A stretch of DNA of 22,966 bases from positions 1 to 22,966 of the forward strand of contig JAAPAO010000568.1 in the NCBI GenBank assembly GCA_013115145.1, written 5' to 3'. Shown here in pieces: positions 1 through 9,732 of this stretch. The position numbers and the translations under genes are program-made. Numbering within the stretch: position 1 is the stretch's first letter; the number at the start of each line of letters is the position of its first letter. This stretch comes from Perkinsus chesapeaki (Eukaryota; Perkinsozoa; Perkinsida; Perkinsidae). The notes beneath the pieces are model-generated. The model was not told where the DNA came from, ran no database searches, and saw nothing but the letters and a program-made list of their open reading frames with translations.

Positions 1-225
1 CCATCCATCCAGTTGGTCCTGTCATCGATGGCTCCACTTTGCCAGATGTGCCGCTGGCTCTTGTCCAAAAAGGTGACTTCAATAAAGTGCCACTAATTGT
101 CGGTGGCAACAGAGATGAAGGAACGGCATACGCTTGGTACCTTCCGCGATTCATACAAGGAGCTCCGCCTTCTCCAACCGCTGACTTTTTCAACAGAAGT
201 TTGGAATACTCGTTTCAGAATCGTT
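1..225 (+). repeat. Window-end direct repeat, left copy
   Basis: Bases 1-225 match bases 22742-22966 with 4 differences that I count by eye (one T/C near base 74, two in one codon near 211-213, one near 220). Both lie inside the carboxylesterase coding region just before and across the active-site Glu. They are closer to each other here than either is to copy 2. Confidence 0.9.
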
Positions 226-914
226 CACTCGCCAAAGAAGTCTCCAGCCTCTATCCCCTGGACGCATTTGAGCATCGCTTCCCGCTTGAGCCGTACTTCT
301 CCCGCGCGGCTCGGATGATGCGTGACAAAATCTTTTATTGTCCCAACTATGATCTGGCTAAAGCATTCCACGACTGGAACATTCCAGCATTTCTGTACTC
401 GTGGAATGTTGATGACTTGTTCGGCGCTTTCGGTGGTGTTAACTTCATTCAAGGCAGTAATGTGACCGCCAAGCAAATGGGGTTCTTCCACTCTGCTGAG
501 ATTCCATTTGTCTTCAAGAAGTTCACTGACAAACCTCCGAGCTCCTTTGGACCTGAAATAGCTTTCGGTCATCCGCCCCGTACTCCTTATGACGCTTTTC
601 ATAATTTATCTGACTTCGTCACTTGTATGTGGTCCAACTTCATGTCGTCTGGTCGTCCTTTTACAGATGAACAGTCTTGTTTGATGGATGGAATAACGAA
701 GGTCGACTGGCCGCCTTTCAACGATGAGCTCAACTATCTCCATATTGGATTCGAGCCGCAGCTGTCAAGTATCTTTGATGCACAAGAGTACCCCAATGAT
801 GACTTCACTAAAATGGGTACGTGCCGAGCCCTGAAACAATATCCAATCCTGTTCAGGGATGGGCGTATTGCTGTATTCGGACTTAAGAATTATGTTCCGC
901 CCGAGTCCCAGTGA
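1..914 (+). CDS. Type-B carboxylesterase, copy 1 (3' part only)
   Basis: C-terminal part of a secreted alpha/beta-hydrolase esterase that would hydrolyse carboxylic esters outside the cell or in the secretory pathway. The reading frame is open from the first base (first full codon at 3) to TGA at 912-914. The active-site acid lies in the motif RDEGTAYAW (Glu codon 117-119) and the active-site histidine in FFHSAEIPF (His codon 489-491). The nucleophile part lies outside the window. Sequence up to about base 800 is nearly identical to copy 2, but the last ~30 residues differ (ends in YVPPESQ instead of YVPPVV), and the 3' flank is unrelated to that of copies 2 and 3. No frame break is visible, so this copy may be functional. 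The true start is unseen. Confidence 0.9.
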   Translation, partial: IHPVGPVIDGSTLPDVPLALVQKGDFNKVPLIVGGNRDEGTAYAWYLPRFIQGAPPSPTADFFNRSLEYSFQNRSLAKEVSSLYPLDAFEHRFPLEPYFSRAARMMRDKIFYCPNYDLAKAFHDWNIPAFLYSWNVDDLFGAFGGVNFIQGSNVTAKQMGFFHSAEIPFVFKKFTDKPPSSFGPEIAFGHPPRTPYDAFHNLSDFVTCMWSNFMSSGRPFTDEQSCLMDGITKVDWPPFNDELNYLHIGFEPQLSSIFDAQEYPNDDFTKMGTCRALKQYPILFRDGRIAVFGLKNYVPPESQ

Positions 915-1956
915 AACGGTTAGCATTTCTTAATAAGTGATTCTTATACTATTCATATCCTCATCCACACTTTAGCTTTCATGCGCCTATAATGCGCTAG
1001 TCACATGCAGTATTCTCACGGGCCTTCTAAATTGCTATGGCTGATCTTCGGCATTGGTTTTCTAACGTCCCTCTCAGCCGTTCTGAGTTTTAGTTGAATG
1101 AGTAAGTGGAAATGAACCAGAAAGCCTGCCTACTCTCAGTTGCTCTTCCGAGGGTGCGTTTGTGAAGCGCCGGTGTGAGGCGAGTGCTGTTCAGATCATA
1201 ATTTTAACAGCGTGGCGGCATCCCCGGCCTGGAGACTTCAGGCTAAAGCAAGTTGCTATACGGACAGCCGAATCGCTGTAGGGGAGATCTTTAATAAGGA
1301 TTTCTTGTATCTAATTGAATAAAATACCATCGAAGCGGATATTGCGGTAATTATTCTCGCTTTCCTTACCGTTACTATGTTTGGTGGCTTAATTTCTATA
1401 GCGGCTTGCGTCAGATGGGGAAACTATAAAGTGAGAAAGGCTCACTTGGTATCTGTGTCCATTGAGGCCATATCCAAGAGGCAGCCCACTGTGGGACAAT
1501 CGGCCAGAACTATGAACTAACCTTGTCAATACTCTACGGTCTTGTGGGCAAGCTAGCTGTACACTATCGCCATGCTGCGAAATAAGATTACCCAAGCCCG
1601 GTATCCAAGATAATGAAAACAAGATAAATATACAGCTAGTATTAATCCTGGTTAGTCCCAGGAAGGGCTGCTCACCGTGAAGAAGGGGATATTTCCTTAT
1701 ATGATACCAATCTCACCGTCGGTGAGTCACCGACTGAGTTATCTTAGACCGAGAGCCGAACAGGACGGCTTAGAAGATAGAGTCGGTCACGAATCATTAT
1801 TTACGCTGTCCCATTTCCTCTATCGCCATCTGTATGCTACAGACTGTAGCTAGTTGTCGAGTTGGTCGGGAGGTCGAGAACTGGAGAGGCGAATACCAAT
1901 CACATTTCAAATAGGTATCGACACGTCTTTGGGACTATTCTCAGCTTTGTTCTGTG
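915..1956. other. Intergenic stretch, no gene seen
   Basis: About 1 kb between carboxylesterase copy 1 and the tail-anchored protein gene. Reading frames are short and show no recognisable protein or convincing exon chain. It contains one compact palindrome at 1718-1734. The last ~20 nt before 1957 form a pyrimidine-rich tract ending in AG (ctattctcag), a possible leader-addition site for the next gene. Confidence 0.5.
1718..1734. repeat. Perfect 8+1+8 palindrome with TGAGTCA core
   Basis: GTCGGTGA, one G, then TCACCGAC: a perfect inverted repeat with a single-base centre, which includes TGAGTCA, the core of bZIP (AP-1/GCN4-type) sites. It lies about 240 bp upstream of the next start codon. 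A binding function is only a possibility; short palindromes occur by chance. Confidence 0.35.
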
Positions 1957-3851
1957 ATGCCCACTATCGTGGATCTTCTTGGCGCTGAATCTGAGGATAC
2001 TGAAACTTTGTCCCCACTGGAGCAGAAGCGAACAGCTTCTAAAACATTGGCATGGAAATCGGAGAAGGACTTTTGGGGAAGTCCCGGCAGCGAAGGAAAT
2101 ATTAGCCAGCAGACGACTGGTAAGGGGAATAGGAATGAATAGGCTACATGAGTCCCTGCCGGTCTTTACGCTCCTATATTGAGGCTCCTGCTCGCGCCCC
2201 GAGGCTCGCTCCTCTCGATCCTTTCTTCCACCAATTGGTTCGCTCAGGTGATACCGAATCTGTTACGGACGGTCAAGATGGCAGAGATACTGATTCACAG
2301 ACAGGCCAATCTAGCAAAGGTGAGTGGGTCTTCAGTTGACCGCTTCTGGAAGAGGCATACGGGTATCTAGTTCTGCTTCAAGCAAGCTATTCCATGAATC
2401 TTCTTTACCATCGGTGACAGCGGATTTGTTTACTGGATTCTCATAGATTTATTTTTTGTCGGTCAGGTAGTCGCGGTAGTCTGGTGCATCAGCAAGCTGC
2501 CAGCAACAGGCAACATCATCATCTTGTATCATTCGCAATCTCGAACGATAGCACCTTGCCTGTAATGGAGCCTGCAGAAGATCTTCCTGTAGTGGAGGCG
2601 CTGCGGGATAAGGTGATTATTTCTGTCCTTCAACCCTTCGTCAAAAGGACTTCTCAGGCCACGCCGATACCTCGAAGCCGAGCTGTCTCGTTAGGAAGCA
2701 CTGACACCTCTACATTGAACGTTCATGCCCATTTCCGAAGAGGGCGGCGAGCTAGCGAAGGAGCTTATAGTGTGTCAGCACAAAAGTCGCTGCGATGGTG
2801 TTTGCTTAACTGTGATGACCAGGAGCCGACCGGTTTTGAAGAGTCTCCGTCAAAAACCTTTGCAGAGGCGAGTGGTACCCCTGATGAAACGCGCATTCCG
2901 GACAAACAGGCTTCGCGGGACCCTGAGGGATCTCACTGCGCGGAGCGATGGTGTGCGGACAGTCTTGAGGAGGAGATCAAAATGGTCGTGGCACTAGTGG
3001 AAGAGTCACCTAGTTCAGCAAGCATCAGTGATGCTACCCTTCATAAGGACTGCTCGGTTCAGTCTGATAAGAGATTGGCGACCGAAGGTGGCTCATTAAC
3101 TTGTGGCAGCTCTACGGACTCTCCAACATCATCTCCGCCTTCGTCTGGCGAGGCTCCTACCCGCCTGCTGGCCACCAGCCCGGAGACGTCGGTTATTGTG
3201 CGGCGAACACCGATGCTTGAAGCCCCGAGTGAGGCAGTTCGAGAAGTCGCACCTACTGTCGAAGATGATGTTAGTTGTGATATCGCGGAAGATGAAGCTT
3301 CGAAGCCTGAGCTCAGTCCCGCAAACGCTCTTCCTATTACACATCACGACACCAAGCCTTTCCAGAGTATCTTCGCTGCTCATCAGCCGTCGGGTGATTA
3401 TTGTGGACATGCCCCACAGCAAGCATGCGTTAGAACTGCTTCAGTTGACGCTCCTATGCAAAAGCTCTCCACCTCAGTGAAGAGTTCGCGGCTTTCAGGC
3501 AGCTCGGTGAGTGCATCATCGAGGCCGTTGAGTCCTCTGCAGACTGAGACCTATTCTAGCTTGCTGGACTGTGCGGCTGTAGAACCCGAGACGACGAGCG
3601 ACAGTGCCGGCCCCTCATGTGATCTTTCAATTCGTCGTCATACGCAAAAGGCCGGAACCGAAGCAGTTGTGGATCAGAAAGATTCGATGTCAGCTGTGAG
3701 CTCAGATCACTCAGACGATTCGGAGTGGGAATCCGTCAAGTCTCGAACGAGGCTGAGGCTTCTGCGAGCCATTCAGATGATCTTGGGGGTCTTGGCCCTC
3801 CAAGTGCTCGCCAACCTTCTGCTGTATATTGACCCACCGGATCTACGTTAA
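1957..3851 (+). CDS. Ser-rich, disordered protein with C-terminal tail anchor (three exons)
   Basis: Proposed exons 1957-2119, 2248-2319 and 2467-3851. Both junctions are phase 1 with GT...AG borders (donors GGTAAGG and GGTGAGT, acceptors ctcag and gtcag), and the sum is 1620 nt, 539 residues. I do not recognise the family. Most of the protein is low-complexity, rich in Ser, Thr, Pro,Glu and Asp, with an acidic Ser/Asp stretch in exon 2. The end carries an Arg-rich patch (SRTRLRLLRA), then a hydrophobic segment of about 20 residues (ILGVLALQVLANLLLYI) and only six residues (DPPDLR) before TAA. That layout is typical of a tail-anchored protein facing the cytosol from ER, mitochondrion or another organelle. 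There is no N-terminal signal peptide. The start ATG follows a pyrimidine tract plus AG by 13 nt. Its introns (128 and 147 nt) are longer than those of genes further right. Confidence 0.65.
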
Positions 3852-4306
3852 GAATTCATGTTACTTTGGTGTCCATTAGTTACCTCATCAACGTGTGTTG
3901 GTGATTCTGTTGCATGTGTGAGAATTTCTATGTATCCTTCTGGTTTTGCGCAGTTATCAATACTCACTCGTATGGATAGGAGGCTTCAATTTCCCCCAAC
4001 TATAGTATACTGAAGCGCCGTTTCCCGGTCTTCCTGAAACCAGCGACAGCTTAAAACACTATTGTTCATGCGTGCACAGCTCAATCTTCTTGTGAAAGTG
4101 GGCTCGGCAGGAAGATTCTTCGGCGGATCCTTCTTAGAAGAAGCCACTGTTGAATTCTTATTACCGAATTGTGAGTGATGTCTAAGAGGATGGGTGGGTG
4201 GAGTTGACTAATAGAATTCACAGCTCGCAGATAGGCTGCAATCGACTGCCAGATTTTTTACGATTATGCTTGACGTGGTGTAACAGTTACATTTGTTCTC
4301 AGAGCT
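3852..4306. other. Intergenic stretch upstream of carboxylesterase copy 2
   Basis: No reading frame of note. It is not similar by eye to the stretches upstream of copies 3 and 4, so each esterase copy has its own upstream region. The final bases form the likely leader acceptor for copy 2. Confidence 0.45.
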
Positions 4307-4309
4307 ATG
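4291..4309 (+). promoter_or_regulatory. Putative spliced-leader acceptor and start context, copy 2
   Basis: A T/C-rich tract (atttgttctcag) is followed by agctATG. The same string AGCTATG precedes the start codons of copies 3 (9729-9735) and 4 (21792-21798), although the surrounding sequence is unrelated. If AG is a trans-splice acceptor, the genomic part of the 5' UTR would be 2-4 nt. The trans-splicing reading is inference from the presumed organism group. Confidence 0.4.
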
Positions 4310-6220
4310 ACGGCCTTACGCGCTTGTGTTGGCTTTATGGCCTTAACCGTGATGCTGTTCAGCGGTTGTGGAAGCAACCCTGGCCCAACCGGGACAACTA
4401 CATCTCCAGCTAGCACGTCAACCTTACCACCCTCTTCTTCCCCTCCTACACAAGCTCCGCCATCGGGGACGGTGCTCACCCAGAATGGACCAGTGGAAGG
4501 TATCGTTCACCGCAAGAGTCTTATGGCAGCCCAGCCTCGCCCGAGAGATGTGGCGGCATTCTATGGTATCCCTTTTGCAGCCCCACCAGTAGGAGACCTC
4601 CGTTTCCGTCCTCCACAGCCCCTCAACGAAACTTGGTCAGAGCCCCGTCTCATGAACGAAACTGGCTTCAGCTGCGCGGATAGGGAGGACTGCCTCTATC
4701 TCGACCTATTCGCCCCGAATGACGCTACTAACAGTAATGCCTCGTTGCCTGTGTTTTTATGGGTACACGGCGGAGGTTTCGCTTTTGGTGTTCCAGAAAA
4801 TGGCACAGCATTGGCATCGGTTCACAACATCATTGTTGTCTCCATTCGGTATCGACTCGGTCATTTCGGATTCTTCGCATCTCCTGCGTCGCTTTCCCAG
4901 GAAGGCACTACTGGCAACTGGGGAACTCTTGACCAGCAGTTTGCAATGAAATGGGTTCAAGCGAACATCGCTGCATTTGGTGGTGATCCTGATAAGGTTA
5001 CCCTTGCCGGACAATCAGCAGGTGCTTTCAGTGTCATGTGGCATCTCGTGGCTCCAGGGAGTGCTGGTCTCTTCCATCGAGCCATTATGGAATCCGGCAC
5101 GGCTGAAACTCCCATCTTCTTTCAAAGTCCTAACGACTCCTATTCGTATCACTCGTGGGTGGCAACCAGGCTATGTGGGTGCAACAGCTCCGATGACCTG
5201 GAGTGTCTTCGTAAGGTTAACGCATCTGCTTTAAGACTATCCGGTCAGTGGAGTACGAACGGCACGTTAAGAGCCACTTTAGGCCCGCCGTGGGCGTCAA
5301 TACTATTTCCCATACATCCGGTTGGTCCTGTCATCGATGCCTCCACTTTGCCAGGTGTGCCACTGGCTCTTGTCCAAAAAGGTGACTTCAATAAAGTGCC
5401 GCTAATTGTCGGTGGCAACAAAGATGAAGGAACGGCATACGCTTGGTACCTTCCTGGTTATATACAAGGAGCTCCGCCTTCTCCAACCGCTGACTTCTTC
5501 AACAGAAGTTTGGAATACGCATTTCAGAATCGTTCACTTGCCAAAGAAGTCGCCAGCCTTTATCCCCTGGAAGCATTTGAGCAACGCTTTCCGCTTGAGC
5601 CGTACTTCTCCCGCGCGGCTCGGATGATGCGTGACAAAATCTTTTATTGTCCCAACTATGATCTGGCTAAAGCATTCCACGACTGGAACATTCCAGCATT
5701 TCTGTACTCGTGGAATGTTGATGACTTGTTCGGCGCTTTCGGTGGTGTTAACTTCATTCAAGGCAGTAATGTGACCGCCAAGCAAATGGGGTTCTTCCAC
5801 TCTGCTGAGATTCCCTTTGTCTTCAAGAAGTTCACTGACAAACCTCCGAGCTCTTTGGGACCTGAAATAGCTTTCGGTCATCCGCCCCGCACCCCCCATG
5901 ACGCTTTTCATAATTTATCTGACTTCGTCACTTGTATGTGGTCCAACTTCATGTCGTCTGGTCGTCCTTTTACAGATGAACGGTCTTGTTTGATGGATGG
6001 AATAACGAAGGTGGACTGGCCGCCTTTCAACGATGAGCTCAACTATCTCCATATTGGATTCGAGCCGCAGCTGTCAAGTATCTTTGATGCTCAAGAGTAC
6101 CCCAATGATGACTTTACTACACTTGAGAGATGCGACATTCTGAGGCAGCATCGAATTCTGTTCAGGGATGGACGAATAGCTGTGTTTGGACTTGAAGGCT
6201 ACGTCCCTCCTGTCGTCTAA
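4307..6220 (+). CDS. Secreted type-B carboxylesterase, copy 2 (complete)
   Basis: Intact single-exon gene of 637 residues. It has an N-terminal signal peptide (hydrophobic residues 8-19), then a Thr/Ser/Pro stalk (about 24-55) likely to carry O-glycans, then the esterase domain (about 56-637). Both family signatures are present: EDCLYLDLFAP (127-137) and the nucleophile block FGGDPDKVTLAGQSAG with Ser237. The oxyanion hole is HGGG (154-157). The acid is Glu374 in NKDEGTAYAW and the base His498 in FFHSAEIPF, so the triad is complete. Many N-x-S/T sites fit a secreted glycoprotein. The domain resembles the cholinesterase/carboxylesterase fold; substrate cannot be told. Gln precedes the nucleophile where Glu is usual. 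The start at 4307 is chosen because it alone gives a signal peptide and sits directly after a likely acceptor AG. It is the reference copy for the other three. Confidence 0.95.
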   Translation: MTALRACVGFMALTVMLFSGCGSNPGPTGTTTSPASTSTLPPSSSPPTQAPPSGTVLTQNGPVEGIVHRKSLMAAQPRPRDVAAFYGIPFAAPPVGDLRFRPPQPLNETWSEPRLMNETGFSCADREDCLYLDLFAPNDATNSNASLPVFLWVHGGGFAFGVPENGTALASVHNIIVVSIRYRLGHFGFFASPASLSQEGTTGNWGTLDQQFAMKWVQANIAAFGGDPDKVTLAGQSAGAFSVMWHLVAPGSAGLFHRAIMESGTAETPIFFQSPNDSYSYHSWVATRLCGCNSSDDLECLRKVNASALRLSGQWSTNGTLRATLGPPWASILFPIHPVGPVIDASTLPGVPLALVQKGDFNKVPLIVGGNKDEGTAYAWYLPGYIQGAPPSPTADFFNRSLEYAFQNRSLAKEVASLYPLEAFEQRFPLEPYFSRAARMMRDKIFYCPNYDLAKAFHDWNIPAFLYSWNVDDLFGAFGGVNFIQGSNVTAKQMGFFHSAEIPFVFKKFTDKPPSSLGPEIAFGHPPRTPHDAFHNLSDFVTCMWSNFMSSGRPFTDERSCLMDGITKVDWPPFNDELNYLHIGFEPQLSSIFDAQEYPNDDFTTLERCDILRQHRILFRDGRIAVFGLEGYVPPVV

Positions 6221-6678
6221 GCTATGTACTTCTTCGTCTTAGCTCACGAGACCTCGAACCTCTTGTATCGTCTGCTCTTCATATTCCGCCTTTGCTGCGG
6301 GTCGACGCCTCTTACATTCTACTTATTGCAATCGACTTTCTCTAAGATAAGGCCTTGTCGTAAAGATACGGTTGTCGGTCATTATCGTCTTGTTCAAGAA
6401 GGCTGAACAACTTGGCCTTGTGTTTGGCGGGAGTATCAGCATATTTTCCAGATTTCGTCTCGCGGTTTGGACCAGAATAGATCAACTTGACTATGTCTGT
6501 ATGAAAACTTCACAAAGTTGCAGCGGCAGTTAGTTACTAGATCTTACTCAGTCGTATATGAGTTGTTTAGCATGTCCTGAGGAATGTAAAGCGTTAGAAA
6601 CCATTGAATGAATGTCACTGAAATAGGCTTATGTGGTTGTCCAGTCCTAACACCTGCTTCTGGGCGACAGACCATACT
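6221..6678 (+). repeat. Duplicated 3' flank of carboxylesterase copy 2
   Basis: Non-coding sequence after the stop of copy 2 that matches 11650-12101 after copy 3, with scattered substitutions and small indels (for instance both hold ttccgcctttgctgcgggtc and aacttggccttgtgtttggc). The flank of copy 1 does not match. This shows that the duplication unit ran beyond the gene. Confidence 0.85.
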
Positions 6679-6966
6679 GCATCCTGCCAAATGGTTTTTT
6701 CCGTCTATATGGGCTCATCCGTGGTTCAAGCTCGGACGGATATGTTCACATATTTCTAGAAGCCTAGTGTCGAACTTTCAAGCCCTGGTTGATGAGTACT
6801 GCCACTCACTTAGTAAAAAGCTGCCAAATGGAAACATAATACACAGCTCAATTTGGACGTCGGAAGCCAAGTTTTTAATACTAGTAAAAACTAAACTAAA
6901 TGCTAAACTAATGTGGACGACAATTCTCGAGAAAATGCGATATTGTGTTATTATTTTGCATGCTGT
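6679..6966. mobile_element. 288-nt segment present only after copy 2 (possible small insertion)
   Basis: The flanking duplicate is continuous at 12101/12102 (gaccatact joined to aggtatca). After copy 2 the same joint is split by 288 extra nt. The extra piece is A/T-richer than its surroundings. Its ends show weak inverted similarity (starts GCATCCTGCCAAAT; the reverse complement of its end reads ACAGCATGCAAAAT), but I see no clear target-site duplication. It may be a MITE-like insertion, or the other copy may have lost it. A 132-codon frame covers most of it but looks accidental. Confidence 0.4.
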
Positions 6967-7232
6967 AGGTATCAGAGGCTTCAACTCGCTGTCAAGTGAC
7001 AAATGATAACAACAGGATTTTGCTTCTCATCACCATTTGTTAGCTGACCAATACTTGGTCATCGCTTGTGCTACGAAGTCCTTCTAGGCAGTCTTGAAGA
7101 TGCCTGTCTTATACATGTGAGATGACTCATTTCTGAATCTCCTTTCAAACTGGTAACGCTTGGTGCAGTCAGCTTTGAATGGGGTCTTTGTTGTGTTTTG
7201 CTCTCTTGAAGTATTTCGAATGTGAATCCCGT
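6967..7232 (+). repeat. Duplicated spacer before polymerase pseudogene
   Basis: Matches 12102-12379 closely (for instance both contain tgctacgaagtcct and ctcatttctgaatctccttt). At its end, near 7240 and 12379, similarity stops. The copy at 12380-12745 has about 370 nt that the left copy lacks, including the polymerase start codon. So the left unit carries a deletion that removed the beginning of the polymerase gene. Confidence 0.85.
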
Positions 7233-7917
7233 CCGACCTCAGGCGGCAGGCTGCTGCTGCCAGCAAGACGTCTCTGCGTGTTGGCCTTCAGCAGCAACCT
7301 TCAGGCAGACCCAGCTGCCGGGAGTGTCTAGTCAATGGCAAGGTGCCAGTCACGGTTGGCGAGGTCTTGCGACTCAGGTGAATCCTCTCTATCCTCCTTA
7401 TTTGTCACTCTTCCAAGTTGACAGTTCACGGTATGTTACTTTTTCAGATGCAGTGCACGGACCTCTGTACAACATCTAGCGCCGAGCAGACCAGAGCGTG
7501 CTCCGAGTACAGGTAAAGTCTAGCAGCGGGCTCAGCTTTGAAGTTTTTGGTGTCCAATCATTGGACAACATTGGACTCCAATGTAGCCTGCGGCCGATAG
7601 CAATAGCTCCGAAGAGGAGACTTACTTAGTACCCGATGCTGACATCTTTGGCCTTAGCATGCACCCAAGGGTCCACGAGCGACAGAGAGTAACCGACACA
7701 TGAAACTCGAATATACCTGGCAACCCCGTGTGTACACAATTGGCACTGCGCTCAGACCGGACCCGTTCAGATCCTTCCAACACTCGCAGCTCTTGAGGAG
7801 CTGCTCGAGCCAACAGCTGCTATTTGGGTTGACATCAATGATTAGCCAGCCATGGCTGAAGTCCAGACGCGATCAAGAATACCCAAAAAGGGTTGATATC
7901 ACTGGAAGTCCTAAACT
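7233..7917 (+). pseudogene. Truncated family A DNA polymerase pseudogene (exons 1-4 of the copy at 12658)
   Basis: Parallel to the intact gene at 12658-15727. The exon 1 remnant ends at 7377, exon 2 is 7448-7512, exon 3 is 7587-7688, and an exon 4 remnant follows. Damage: the start codon region is deleted; exon 2 is 65 nt against 72 in the intact copy, a 7-nt loss that shifts the frame; the second intron is 74 nt against 49, carrying an extra piece with TTGGA repeats; the acceptor that opens exon 4 is not conserved; an in-frame TAG interrupts exon 4 at 7843-7845 where the intact copy has AAG. Similarity ends near 7917, before the exonuclease-like and polymerase domains. It therefore cannot make a polymerase. 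Exon 3 keeps the same length as the intact copy. Confidence 0.85.
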
Positions 7918-8059
7918 AGTCCTTGCATAGGCCATCGCGGTGGAGGACCACAGACTCTCAGTCGCGTCCTTCCAGTCGTAGACATTAAGGGGGTGTGCGT
8001 CCCCGCTGCCCTCCATTTTGTCTCCAGAAGGGTTTATGATCCAAGGTTTAAGCGAAACA

Positions 8060-8375
8060 GCGAAAGTCTAGCAATGCGAGCATGGTCTTGAGCAGTAACT
8101 TTGGGGCACATCCAGTTGGTAGGAGACTCCTTGCAGGTATCTAGTCAATGATTATCATTGAATGATAGAGTGAAAGTCACGGTTGGCGAGGTTCTGTGAC
8201 TCGGGTGATACCACCGTAGGATTCCTTTTCTTCACAGATTGTGAGTCGCAGGTGGGCGGCTGGCGTCCTAGTGACTCTTCGCCGAAGAGTCTTCGAGAGA
8301 TGCTTCATGCACCTCTGTGGAACGCCTACAACCGGGCGTATGGGCGAGAGCGTCTTTCGGAAGTGAAGATAACTT
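8060..8375 (+). pseudogene. Third, heavily decayed copy of polymerase exons 1-2
   Basis: Weak but collinear similarity to exon 1 and exon 2 of the polymerase gene. It includes agcgaaagtct, agcagtaactttg, tctagtcaatg, a short insertion, then cacggttggcgaggt and a ctcgggtg resembling the exon 1 donor. About 80 nt on, the piece atgcttcatgcacctctgtgg resembles exon 2. Stops and indels occur throughout. It lies directly after the other pseudogene, in the same orientation. Its borders are approximate. Confidence 0.5.
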
Positions 8376-9732
8376 CTGGCCGCGTGGGGGTTCTCTCTTC
8401 GCATTATAAGGGGTCCCGATCGAGAGCATTCGTAGTATCATACTACTAGTATGCGGTACTGGTTCGAGGCCAAAACAATCCTTTAGGAGTCCAAAAGCAA
8501 TTGTAGTCCATGCAGTCCAAGACGTCCATTCCTGGTGAACGGCAGTGCCGTTAGGGCACCCACGTTTTCTTAAAGCTCATTCGGCTGCCATTTCTCACTG
8601 AAAGCTCCAACGACACCGCGAGCAGAAAGTAGGATGCGACCTAGTTGGGAGAATCATAGCTGGGTTACCTATCTTCTTGCAGCGAGTGGTAGTGATAGCA
8701 TTCACACTATTGTTAGAAGCTAACACTCCAGCCTCGTGCACGACTTCGCATTTTGTAGGACGCGTGGTAACTTCCGAACAGCCTCATACTGAGTTTCTGG
8801 AGCACTTCGAGTAATGGTAGGATTTTAGGCACTCTTAAGGTGTGACGCCCGCGTAGCTATCACACAGTGTGATTCACACTGCGCGTCTTTTGACTTTTAG
8901 ATAAGCGTAGTTCACGATAAGCCCTTAGCGATTCTCCCTCTCTTGGCGATCAAAATCCGATCATGTGCCTACCCAGTGTTAGTGTCTATAAGCTGTCAAC
9001 TTTTAGGGCACTAAGAGTTCTCGCGATCATCCAAAACTCGGTGGGACGTGGCTTGCGTTGGAATCTTCCGAGTTGAGTGGGAATATAACTGACATAAACA
9101 TCTTTATTTGCAACTGGAACCTTCAACCTGCACTTGTCAACAGTTATTCAACTATGATGCCTTGTATTTCCTCAACCATTCTTTTTGCTTTGGCTGTCGG
9201 GCGCGCCCCGCTCTAACCGCCGACAGGCCTTGTCCCCCCCGTCCCCTTCTACTGTTGCACTGCACGACACTGCGTGTTCTTTCAGACACGGTAGGCGGAC
9301 TGCCCACGCTTCAATCCCTATTATTATCGACTCTTCGCGTGGATCGACGAACCCAATCTCCCCTTTTACTGCTAGGCAAATCGCTGTCTCTCAAGAGACT
9401 TGGAGTATTCTCCCGGTGACGCGGGTATGAAGTGTCGCCCTTTTTATCAGAGAACTGATGACCGGCCCCGCATCCTAGCTCGTGATAGCTGAGGGGCGAT
9501 GGGAGACTCCGCGTCCTAACTCCCATCTCTGTTGAGGCACAGTCGGGTTTTGAATATGCTTACGCAGCGACCAAGTTAGCCCAACTTCCCTTGTGAGAGT
9601 GATCCTGACTGGAAGAAGACTTTGAAAATTTCAAGTTGAAATGATCGCCCAATCCTCTTCGAACTTTGGCCTATGCTAGTACCTTGTGGTAGACCAGTTC
9701 CATTTATCTTTTCAAAGGACCTTTTTGAAGCT
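8376..9732. other. Long stretch without a supported gene
   Basis: Contains only short, overlapping frames and no recognisable domain. Small palindromes are visible: GTAGTAT-C-ATACTAC at 8432-8446 and ATCACAC-A-GTGTGAT at 8859-8873. The latter lies inside a longer imperfect hairpin that begins gacgc and ends gcgtc. No similarity by eye to the sequence upstream of copies 2 or 4. Confidence 0.4.

Noticed and set aside
5534-5911. Reverse-strand frame of 125 codons, seen in the same place in each esterase copy
   Set aside because: It is a shadow of the conserved forward coding sequence and recurs only because the copies are alike; the forward frame carries all the catalytic motifs.
6608-7006. Forward frame of 132 codons across the 288-nt segment
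   Set aside because: No family features; the duplicate at 12000-12140 lacks it, and its ends lie in shared non-coding flank.
7009-7240. Possible CRISPR-like or tandem repeat signal from repeated strings
   Set aside because: The strings occur once here and once at 12148-12378, as parts of the large duplicated unit, not as an array.
8455-8475. ggttcgaggcc resembling a tRNA T-arm
   Set aside because: No matching acceptor, D or anticodon arms could be folded around it.
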